Shown one piece after another: positions 1-5,532 of a stretch of DNA of 6,359 nt. The stretch's first letter is position 1; every line of letters starts with the position of its first letter. Below the pieces are notes generated by a model. The model was not told where the DNA came from. It was given only the letters and a program-made list of their open reading frames with translations, and searched no databases. The stretch covers positions 1-6,359 of the forward strand of contig CAAGDY010000093.1 of assembly GCA_900768695.1 (NCBI GenBank), read 5' to 3'. The stretch comes from an uncultured Anaerovibrio sp. GTDB taxonomy: Bacteria; Bacillota; Negativicutes; Selenomonadales; Selenomonadaceae. The position numbers and the translations under genes are program-made.

Positions 1-1697
1 AAGCCGCGGGAATTGAAAATCAGGGTATAGCCGGAAATGCCCGTCTTCTTGTGGTAGGCGCGGCAGAAGCCGCCATCAATGCACAGTGCCTTGCCGTCCG
101 CCTTGATAGGGGTTTCACCCTTGGCCACCTTCACCGGCACATGTCCGTTGATGATATGTCCTTCCTTTGGATTCAGGCCAAATTCCTCAAGAATCGCCTC
201 GCATATTTCCTCCCGGTCAACCAGCTCATAGTAAGGGTCAGATGGCTCCTTCCAGGTGCTTTCGTCCTCCAGGAACATCCGCTCAAAGGTGGTAAACTCA
301 CGGCCGGAAATCGGTGACAGCAGACCGTTCCACAGGAACCACATAAAATCCAGCGCCCGCTGATCCGCTCCCGACTGCGCCCTGCGTGCCATCAGGTCAC
401 AATAATCCATGTACTCCTTGCCCTTGTATACCTTGCCGTCAAAGGTGACCTCCTTGAAGCTGCCATCCCAGTTCAGCGGCACACAGCCATGGAACAGCAG
501 ATTCTGGTTGCAACATGTATACACGCTGCCCTTTTTATATATAAAATCCACATGGCGCCTGAGCCGTTCACTTTCAATGAAATAGGACTTCAAATCACCA
601 ATCATCTGCTTTTCTTCCTCGGTCAGCTCATAAGGATTCTTGGGGTCCACCGTCGGGAAATAAGCGCTGGACAGCTCATAGCGTTTGCCATTGATGCGGT
701 AGCAGCTGGCATTGTAGTCCACATTCTGCAGCTGCAGGCGGCTCTCCATGCGAAAATCAGGATTTCTGAGAATCAGCTGTCCCTCCAGCTTGAACATAAT
801 CATTGAAATTGCCTTCTCGGAGGCCTTGATGGGATTTTCATCGGGATACATCCGCTGGGCATACATAGTCAGAGGACGCAGACTGATGGCATAGCCCTTT
901 TCCAGCACCTCGGTATTCTTGTAGCGCAGGCTGTTCCTGACTACGCCGGCAATACACACCTCACTGCCACAGGCAGCTCCCATCCACAGGATATCGTGAT
1001 TGCCCCACTGGATATCCAGCGAATGGTACTCCAGCAGCATATCAAGAATCGTATCAGGGCGGTTGCCCCTGTCAAAGAAATCCCCCACAATGTGCATGTG
1101 CCCTACAGCCAGGCATTTGATAAGCTGGGTAAGAGCTACAATAAAATCCTCGGAGCCTCCCACCTGCACAATCATGTTCAGCAGCCTCTTGCTGTACAAA
1201 AACTGCGCCCTGTCCGCCTCCGGATGGGTATTAAAAAGCTCCGTTATCACGCTGCGGTAATTCTTTGGCACGAAGCTCTTTACCTTTGCCAGCGGATATT
1301 TGTAGGTCATCAGCTTGCTGACCTCCAGCAGACGGGACAGATTTTCCCGATACCACTCCGGCGTATTTTTCCTCTCTGCCTGCATCTGCTGCATTTTTTC
1401 CACCGGATAATAAATCAGGGTACAGAACTCCGCCTTTTCCTCCGTGGTCAGCCTGGCGCCAAAAACATAGTCCACCTTCTCCTTGATAACGCCTGAGCAG
1501 TTATTCAGTATATGATAAAAAAGCTCGTACTCACCATGCAGGTCACTGACAAAATGCTCGACCTCCTTCGGCAGGCACAGGCTGGCCTGCAGATTTATCA
1601 GGTCAGCATACACCGCTTCCTTTGTCGGATATTTTTCTGCCAGCAGATGCAGATACTTCTGTTTCTGTCTGTGCATAGAACTCTGTGAAGCCATCAT
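1..1697 (-). CDS. fbp: Fructose-1,6-bisphosphatase class III (partial, C-terminus off the left edge)
   Basis: Reading the minus strand from ATG at 1697 gives 565 uninterrupted codons with no stop before the window edge. The enzyme hydrolyses fructose 1,6-bisphosphate to fructose 6-phosphate and phosphate in the cytoplasm, an irreversible step of gluconeogenesis. The metallophosphatase signature is complete in order: SDLHGE at residues 51-56, GDFFDRG at 205-211 and GNHD at 232-235, which supply the metal ligands. Further family blocks are LFHGCVPLNWDG around residue 403, NGHVPVK at 517-523 and IDGGFCRAYH after it. The last visible residues, GYTLIFNSRG, match the late part of the family. Bacillus subtilis Fbp is about 670 residues, so roughly 100 residues are missing. 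The first of two adjacent ATGs is chosen; the second (1694) is equally possible and differs by one Met. It follows flagellin on the same strand, but a terminator-like structure separates them, so co-transcription is unlikely. No convincing promoter was found. The protein reads intact. Confidence 0.96.
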   Translation of the reverse strand, partial: MMASQSSMHRQKQKYLHLLAEKYPTKEAVYADLINLQASLCLPKEVEHFVSDLHGEYELFYHILNNCSGVIKEKVDYVFGARLTTEEKAEFCTLIYYPVEKMQQMQAERKNTPEWYRENLSRLLEVSKLMTYKYPLAKVKSFVPKNYRSVITELFNTHPEADRAQFLYSKRLLNMIVQVGGSEDFIVALTQLIKCLAVGHMHIVGDFFDRGNRPDTILDMLLEYHSLDIQWGNHDILWMGAACGSEVCIAGVVRNSLRYKNTEVLEKGYAISLRPLTMYAQRMYPDENPIKASEKAISMIMFKLEGQLILRNPDFRMESRLQLQNVDYNASCYRINGKRYELSSAYFPTVDPKNPYELTEEEKQMIGDLKSYFIESERLRRHVDFIYKKGSVYTCCNQNLLFHGCVPLNWDGSFKEVTFDGKVYKGKEYMDYCDLMARRAQSGADQRALDFMWFLWNGLLSPISGREFTTFERMFLEDESTWKEPSDPYYELVDREEICEAILEEFGLNPKEGHIINGHVPVKVAKGETPIKADGKALCIDGGFCRAYHKKTGISGYTLIFNSRG

Positions 1698-1702
1698 TAC
1701 AT

Positions 1703-1715
1703 TCACCTTCCCTCC
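1703..1715 (-). promoter_or_regulatory. Ribosome binding site of fbp
   Basis: On the minus strand GGAGG (1711-1715) is followed by AAGGTGA (1703-1709). The latter sits 5 nt before the ATG at 1697, a good Shine-Dalgarno distance, while GGAGG lies 13 nt away. This supports the 1697/1694 start pair over the internal Met at residue 8. Confidence 0.7.
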
Positions 1716-1791
1716 AAAAGCTAAAACTCATCCATATTTACATATTCGTCATACAATTCTTTTTTCCTGCTGAATTCAATCGGATTTTCAT

Positions 1792-1904
1792 AAAAAAAAT
1801 AAAAATACTACCCGCGCCGGAAAAAGACAGGACGCCATCAGCAAGAACAAGACCAATAGCCAGGCCCTGCTCAAAAAGCATCACATCGAAGCCACGGGTA
1901 GTAT
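1792..1904 (-). terminator. Enclosed inverted repeat with T-tract: flagellin terminator or structured 3'UTR RNA
   Basis: Two perfect 10-nt arms (1895-1904 and 1805-1814; transcript ATACTACCCG and CGGGTAGTAT) enclose 80 nt. On the minus strand a T-rich tract (1792-1805) begins at the end of the 3' arm. It lies about 25 nt after the flagellin stop and about 95 nt before fbp, so it most simply ends the flagellin transcript. The enclosed part is not simple loop sequence. Transcript CAGGGC (1869-1864) can pair with GTCCTG (1833-1828) as an internal 6-bp helix with one G-U pair, which suggests a branched fold. An ordinary intrinsic terminator has a loop of a few bases, so this could instead be a small structured RNA or a leader element of fbp. 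The arms and T-tract are seen; the function is inferred. Confidence 0.55.
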
Positions 1905-1929
1905 AAGGAGTATAATATGAATCTTGATA

Positions 1930-3240
1930 TCAGCCCAGCAGGTTCAGGAACCAGCTGGAATTCTGATAGGACTGCGCCAGCATGGCCTGGGAGGCCTGCA
2001 TGAGAATATTGTCGCTGGTGAACTTGGTAATCTCCTTGGCAATATCCGCACCTATCAGGGTGGTCTGGGCCGCAGTGAGATTTTCCGTTTCAGTAGTCAG
2101 GTTGCTGTAGGTATAGTCAAGGCGGCTGCTGAGGGCACCCACATTGGTGGACTGCTCCAGAACCTTGTTGATGGCATTGTCAATAACGCTGATGGCGGCA
2201 TTGGCATCCTTTACGGTGCCCACACTGAGATAGGAACCGTCACTGCCAATCAGCCCCAGCGCACGGGCGGAAATGTTGCCAAGGCCTGCCTGAACAGACT
2301 GATTGGACTCTGCCCCTACCTGCAGGGTCAGGGAATTGTCCCCCCGCTGCTCCGCGGCGCCGATAGTTTCCGTAAAGTCACTAAGCACGTTGTTGACGGC
2401 TTTCTTCTCGTTGCCGCTGGCATCCGTCACGGAAATGTTAAAGCCGGAAATCTCCCCGGCCATTCCGGCATCTGCCGCCTTGACGGTAATGGCGTTCTTG
2501 CCATCCACAGTTTCCTGCATTTTGCCTGCGGAATTAATGCCAATCTCATTGGTTGCTCCCAGATTGGTATCAAACACATCGCCACCGCCTGCATTGTTGG
2601 CATTCTTGAAGATATCCTCCAGCGTGGTATCCCCGGCCGTATAGCTGGTATGATAAGTCTTGCCATCCTTTACGTATGATACATTGATGGTATCAGTGGC
2701 ATCAATGCCCAGATTGTCACCGGCGCGACGGGTGAGATCAGTCAGCTTTGTACTGCCTGTCACCTCTGTGCCCAGGCTGGTGTTGGTATAGGCCTGGGTG
2801 GTCAGCTGGGTTGCGGAGCTGTTGCTGCCGTTCATGAGCGCCATGCCGTTAAACTCCACCAGCGAATTGTCCGTAATCTGGTCGATATACTGGTTCAGCT
2901 CCTTCTGAATGTTGGCCCGGTCGCTGTCCCTGGCAGTGGAATTAGCCGCCGCCAGCGCCTTTTCCTTCATGGTGGTGAGGATATCCAGCGTATTGCTCAT
3001 GGCGCCATCTGCCACCTTCAGCATGCTGGAGCCGGTCTGGGTGTTGGAGGCCGCCTGCTCAAGACTGCCGATACGAACTCCCATGGATTTGCCGATAGAA
3101 TAAGTGGACGCATCATCTGCGGCACTGTTTACCTTGTTGCCTGTTGCTATAGCAGTAGCGTGCTTCATAGCTGACGAGTATCTCATATTCAGCTGGTTGA
3201 GAAGGGAAAGCTGCTGTGCATAGCTGCCAATCGTTGCCAT
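1930..3240 (-). CDS. Flagellin (flagellar filament subunit)
   Basis: This 436-residue protein is the filament subunit, exported through the flagellar type III apparatus and polymerised at the distal tip. Residues 1-140 are the conserved N-terminal D0/D1 helices, including VNSAADDAS and a DSDRANIQKELNQYIDQI stretch, then EFNGMALMNG. Residues about 141-330 are the variable surface-exposed domain, rich in Thr, Asn, Gly and Asp with no Cys. Residues about 340-436 are the C-terminal D1/D0 helices, with the hallmark VGALSSRLDYT, ENLTAAQTTLIGADIAKE and AMLAQ, ending in NLLG. The N-terminus is unusual: the common ERLSSGLRINSAKDDAAG block is replaced by ATAIATGNKVNSAADDAST. There is no signal peptide, as expected for this export route. 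The start at 3240 has a near-perfect ribosome site. It is flanked downstream by a terminator-like structure, so it is probably monocistronic. It could be one of several flagellin paralogues; hag/fliC naming is not decidable here. Confidence 0.96.
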   Translation of the reverse strand: MATIGSYAQQLSLLNQLNMRYSSAMKHATAIATGNKVNSAADDASTYSIGKSMGVRIGSLEQAASNTQTGSSMLKVADGAMSNTLDILTTMKEKALAAANSTARDSDRANIQKELNQYIDQITDNSLVEFNGMALMNGSNSSATQLTTQAYTNTSLGTEVTGSTKLTDLTRRAGDNLGIDATDTINVSYVKDGKTYHTSYTAGDTTLEDIFKNANNAGGGDVFDTNLGATNEIGINSAGKMQETVDGKNAITVKAADAGMAGEISGFNISVTDASGNEKKAVNNVLSDFTETIGAAEQRGDNSLTLQVGAESNQSVQAGLGNISARALGLIGSDGSYLSVGTVKDANAAISVIDNAINKVLEQSTNVGALSSRLDYTYSNLTTETENLTAAQTTLIGADIAKEITKFTSDNILMQASQAMLAQSYQNSSWFLNLLG

Positions 3241-3247
3241 AATAATT

Positions 3248-3254
3248 CCTCCTT
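3248..3254 (-). promoter_or_regulatory. Strong ribosome binding site of flagellin, possible second CsrA contact
   Basis: AAGGAGG on the minus strand lies 7 nt before the ATG at 3240, an optimal Shine-Dalgarno match that fixes the start. It contains the GGA core that CsrA recognises. In Bacillus subtilis hag the second CsrA site overlaps the Shine-Dalgarno in this way; that role here is inferred from the upstream exact CsrA motif. Confidence 0.9.
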
Positions 3255-3270
3255 GAGATTGCTATATTCT

Positions 3271-3282
3271 GACATCCATGTC
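3271..3282 (-). promoter_or_regulatory. CsrA-type binding hairpin in the flagellin leader
   Basis: The flagellin transcript contains GACATGGATGTC. Its inner ten bases ACATGGATGT match the CsrA consensus ACANGGANGU at every position. The flanks are self-complementary (GACA/TGTC), so the GGA can be displayed in a small hairpin loop, the preferred presentation for CsrA. The hairpin lies 16 nt upstream of the AAGGAGG ribosome site. This mirrors the two-site arrangement of Bacillus subtilis hag, where CsrA blocks translation and FliW relieves it. The match and geometry are seen; binding is inferred, and csrA and fliW are not in the window. Confidence 0.7.
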
Positions 3283-3309
3283 GCGATAATCCTAGTCTTT
3301 GTACTTATC

Positions 3310-3336
3310 ATATCGTCATATATAGCTTAAATCTTA
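3310..3336 (-). promoter_or_regulatory. Sigma-28 (SigD/FliA) promoter of flagellin
   Basis: On the minus strand TAAG (3336-3333) is followed, after exactly 15 nt, by GACGATAT (3317-3310). The flagellar sigma factor consensus is TAAA, 15 nt, GCCGATAA, so this differs at one -35 base and two -10 bases with ideal spacing. Transcription would begin near 3303, giving a leader of about 60 nt that contains the CsrA-type hairpin and the ribosome site. This is the expected late-class flagellar control of a filament gene. Confidence 0.75.
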
Positions 3337-3346
3337 AATTTGTCAA
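3319..3346 (-). promoter_or_regulatory. Possible sigma-A promoter overlapping the flagellin sigma-28 promoter
   Basis: A perfect TTGACA (3346-3341) is followed after 16 nt by TATATA (3324-3319) on the minus strand; an 18-nt register gives TATATG. The start would lie near 3312. It physically overlaps the sigma-28 elements, so both polymerase forms could not bind at once. The region is A+T-rich, so the -10 could occur by chance; the exact -35 is the stronger part of the evidence. Confidence 0.45.
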
Positions 3347-3359
3347 AAAATATTACATC

Positions 3360-3388
3360 TGTAAAAAATCCCCAAAATGTAGTATAAT
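3360..3388 (+). promoter_or_regulatory. Sigma-A-type promoter for the gene at 3448
   Basis: A perfect TATAAT lies at 3383-3388, with a weak -35 match TGTAAA at 3360-3365 (17-nt spacing) in A-tract-rich DNA that could act as an UP element. A start near 3395 would give a leader of about 50 nt. It diverges from the flagellin promoters, about 15-25 nt away. Confidence 0.55.
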
Positions 3389-3428
3389 GTTTGCGGTTTA
3401 TTTACAATGATGGAAACGATGAAGCTTT

Positions 3429-3435
3429 GGAGGAG
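3429..3435 (+). promoter_or_regulatory. Ribosome binding site for the gene at 3448, long spacing
   Basis: GGAGGAG is a strong Shine-Dalgarno sequence but sits 12 nt before the ATG at 3448, longer than usual. No nearer in-frame start exists because TGA at 3439-3441 is in frame just upstream, so 3448 is the first usable ATG. It also lies inside a 13-codon leader reading frame (3407-3448) whose TAA overlaps the ATG by one base. Confidence 0.65.
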
Positions 3436-3447
3436 AATTGACATATA

Positions 3448-4539
3448 ATGGGAAGTTTCGATTGGCAGGAGCAGCTGGAAAAGCGGCGCAGGCGGACAAG
3501 ATACGAAAGAATCGGCACCCTTGTGCTGCTGGTTTTTATTCTGGGCTTTTCCTTGTGGCGTGTTTTCTATGTTGATACGCCGGAATATGCCCTGGATAAG
3601 CTGAGCAGGGCAATGGAAACGCATGATGCTGAGGATTTGGAAAAATACTGTGATATAGATTCCGTCATCGGGCACGCCTATGATGACCTGACCCGTGACA
3701 TGTTTGCCCAGGATGCCAAGCTATCCGACCAGACAAAGGTAATGTTTGAGCAGTTCTACATAAAAATAAAGCCGCAGGTGACAGACGGAACCCATCAGCT
3801 TCTGCTGGCATACACGGACAAGGGCACATGGCCCCAGCCCGGCGGTGACAATATACTGAAGGGCCGCCAGCTGGGCATAGACTACGAATATCTGATTGAA
3901 CGCTCCCAGCTGCGCAATACCAGATTCGTAAAAATTGAAAGCGTCAGCCACACCAAGGATACCGCCCTGGCAAAAGTACAGGTGCGGGATGAATATACAG
4001 GCACCATGTTTACACTGAACCTGATGCTGAACCAGCGGGAGGACAACTGGCAGGTTACTAAAATCCTGAATTATCGCGATTTTCTTGATTTTATAGGCCC
4101 TATCCAGACCTCCGGCCTCATGGCATACACCAGGGCAACAGAGGATATCATCGACAAATACAATGATATCCTTGATACCCAGCAGACAAACTTCAGAAAA
4201 ATGACTACCACGGAGAATGGACGACTGACGGCCTCCCAGCGTGACAAGCTGACAGGCTACATCAAATCCGACATCATTCCTGCTCTGGAAAAACGCCAAA
4301 AGGAGCTGGACGAGGTGCCGGTCAATGACGGCGCACAGTATCTGAAAGGACTGCGCAGTCAGGAAGCCAAGCTCTCCATCGAAAGCTGGCAGCATTTCCT
4401 CACGGGCATAGAAACCGACAACACCAGCGAACTGAATACCGCCAAGGCCTTCCACGCCGAAGCCCTTGATATTCAGCACCGCATTGAGGATATTCTTAAA
4501 AACAGCGCCGTCAGCAAGGTATCCAAGACCATTCCGTGA
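3448..4539 (+). CDS. Membrane-anchored protein with DUF2939-like domain, function unknown
   Basis: This is a 363-residue protein I cannot name. Residues 1-20 are strongly basic (KRRRR at 12-16), followed by a single hydrophobic segment at about 22-41. By the positive-inside rule the rest should lie outside the cytoplasmic membrane, as a signal-anchor protein without a cleavage site. Right after the membrane, YVDTPEYALDKLSRAMETHD and the LEKYCDID that follows resemble the DUF2939 pattern, in which a short helix pair precedes a mixed alpha/beta fold. Residues about 160-215 look like beta strands ending in WQVTKILNYRDFL. Residues about 225-350 are charged and mostly helical, possibly coiled coil. 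There is one Cys and no visible catalytic motif. It diverges from flagellin and converges on the restriction endonuclease, with terminators on the far side, so it is probably monocistronic. A flagellar or envelope role is only suggested by proximity. DUF2939 membership is a pattern impression. Confidence 0.85.
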   Translation: MGSFDWQEQLEKRRRRTRYERIGTLVLLVFILGFSLWRVFYVDTPEYALDKLSRAMETHDAEDLEKYCDIDSVIGHAYDDLTRDMFAQDAKLSDQTKVMFEQFYIKIKPQVTDGTHQLLLAYTDKGTWPQPGGDNILKGRQLGIDYEYLIERSQLRNTRFVKIESVSHTKDTALAKVQVRDEYTGTMFTLNLMLNQREDNWQVTKILNYRDFLDFIGPIQTSGLMAYTRATEDIIDKYNDILDTQQTNFRKMTTTENGRLTASQRDKLTGYIKSDIIPALEKRQKELDEVPVNDGAQYLKGLRSQEAKLSIESWQHFLTGIETDNTSELNTAKAFHAEALDIQHRIEDILKNSAVSKVSKTIP

Positions 4540-4583
4540 TTTGCACGCATAGATATCACATAAAGGCTTTTGTCTAGCCATAT

Positions 4584-4624
4584 AAAAAACATCTTTTGCT
4601 CTTTTGGGGCAAAAGATGTTTTTT
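4584..4624. terminator. Bidirectional intrinsic terminator between convergent genes
   Basis: A perfect 16-bp inverted repeat (4584-4599 and 4609-4624) surrounds a 9-nt loop. Each arm starts or ends with six A or T bases, so either transcript forms a stem followed by a U-tract. It lies 44 nt after the stop of the plus-strand gene ending at 4539 and 17 nt after the stop of the minus-strand endonuclease gene at 4642, so it serves both. It also marks the boundary where base composition becomes more A+T-rich. Confidence 0.92.
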
Positions 4625-4641
4625 ATTCCTCTGTTCAATAT

Positions 4642-5532
4642 TTACTTTAGAAGTTTCTTCGCATAATGAGCGCCATCTTCCTTGACCAATAGTTTCTTAC
4701 GCATGGCATCATCAACTATGCTTGAAAAACCATTATACTGAGAAAAACCTAGCAAATAAAATGCCATGGCCATTGAGAAATCAACATCTTTATTATTGCT
4801 ACTAGCAGCAAGCAATTTTAGTTCGTCATATACCGAATCCTGGCTAGTAACTCCCAAATTATCAGCCTTGACCAGTTTTTTGATTACATAGGGCAATTCC
4901 ATGCAAATTTTATAAAATGCATTTTCATCACCAGTTACAAGTGCATAAAATTTATCTATGCTTACTCTGCGAATAAAACGATGCCCTACTTTTTTGCCAT
5001 CAACTGTTAGTTCCCATTTTTTATTCTGCGATTTCTTAGCTATGGCTTCCACCAAAAAACATGCCGCATCATCATCATTCAAAATCTGATTTTGCATTTT
5101 TATATATGTTTTACCGCCCGCCGCCGAGTTCATGGTATTATGCTTGTTTTTCATTTCAACATAAATGCGATGAACCATGCTTCCATCAGGCATCAATATC
5201 CCATCCGCATTCTCATAAATAACATCCCAGCCACCCTCTACGCCATTATCAGGCACACGGCAAAATTTCATATATTGAAAAATTCTTTGATGGAAATAGC
5301 CTATTTCGTTATTAGCAGCCTTATCCCGTTGCCTAAAAATTTCGTTAGCTACAATGGCCTCCCAGCTTGTACCATACACATTCTTATCAAAAATAACTTT
5401 TACAGGGTCTATGATATTGCTATTAAATTTTTCCAAATCATACGGCTGTAATTTTTTGCCATACTGGGAAATAGTTTCCCTAACATGCTTTACAAAATCA
5501 TCTTCTTTGAGGAAATCAATTTGCCATGTCAT
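4642..5532 (-). CDS. Type II restriction endonuclease, Eco47II/Sau96I family
   Basis: This 296-residue protein cuts DNA at the site protected by the adjacent methyltransferase. Its core reads GWDV (residues 101-104), then about 20 residues, then YVEMKNKHNTMNS (124-136). D103 with E126 and K128 fits the PD-(D/E)XK nuclease active site, and the KNKHNTMNS block is what I recognise from the Eco47II/Sau96I endonuclease family. Characterised members cut GGNCC, so GGNCC or a subset is the inferred target. The length is typical and the frame is intact, so it is probably active. The ATG at 5532 overlaps the methyltransferase end by 17 nt in another frame, suggesting translational coupling; a GGGAGG lies 12 nt upstream. 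Base composition is lower in G+C than the genes to the left (about 37% in a hand-counted line against 48-57%), consistent with acquisition by transfer. It ends at the bidirectional terminator. Confidence 0.9.
   Translation of the reverse strand: MTWQIDFLKEDDFVKHVRETISQYGKKLQPYDLEKFNSNIIDPVKVIFDKNVYGTSWEAIVANEIFRQRDKAANNEIGYFHQRIFQYMKFCRVPDNGVEGGWDVIYENADGILMPDGSMVHRIYVEMKNKHNTMNSAAGGKTYIKMQNQILNDDDAACFLVEAIAKKSQNKKWELTVDGKKVGHRFIRRVSIDKFYALVTGDENAFYKICMELPYVIKKLVKADNLGVTSQDSVYDELKLLAASSNNKDVDFSMAMAFYLLGFSQYNGFSSIVDDAMRKKLLVKEDGAHYAKKLLK

Noticed and set aside
996..1496. A 166-codon plus-strand open frame, with smaller ones at 51-317 and 489-806
   Set aside because: All are antisense shadows of fbp, whose catalytic motifs are read on the minus strand through the same bases.
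1698..1791. A promoter for fbp between the T-tract and its ribosome site
   Set aside because: TTGAAT occurs on the minus strand, but no -10 hexamer lies at 16-18 nt. Nothing is convincing enough to annotate.
1738..1881. A 47-codon minus-strand frame with a hydrophobic N-terminal half, after flagellin
   Set aside because: It has no Shine-Dalgarno, and its hydrophobic run comes from the T-rich terminator tract. It also spans the inverted repeat, so structure explains the sequence better.
1917..2003. A 28-codon plus-strand frame preceded by AAGGAG at 1905-1910 and 6 nt
   Set aside because: The ribosome site looks good, but the frame is mostly antisense to the conserved flagellin C-terminus and the product is Pro/Ser/Gly-rich with no features.
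1924..2679. A 251-codon plus-strand open frame
   Set aside because: It is antisense to the well-supported flagellin gene, and its Gly/Ile-rich product mirrors flagellin codons.
3721..4638. A 305-codon open frame on the minus strand
   Set aside because: It lies antisense to the 363-residue gene, which has the promoter, the ribosome site and a coherent membrane-protein layout. The antisense product has no recognisable motif and would run through the terminator.
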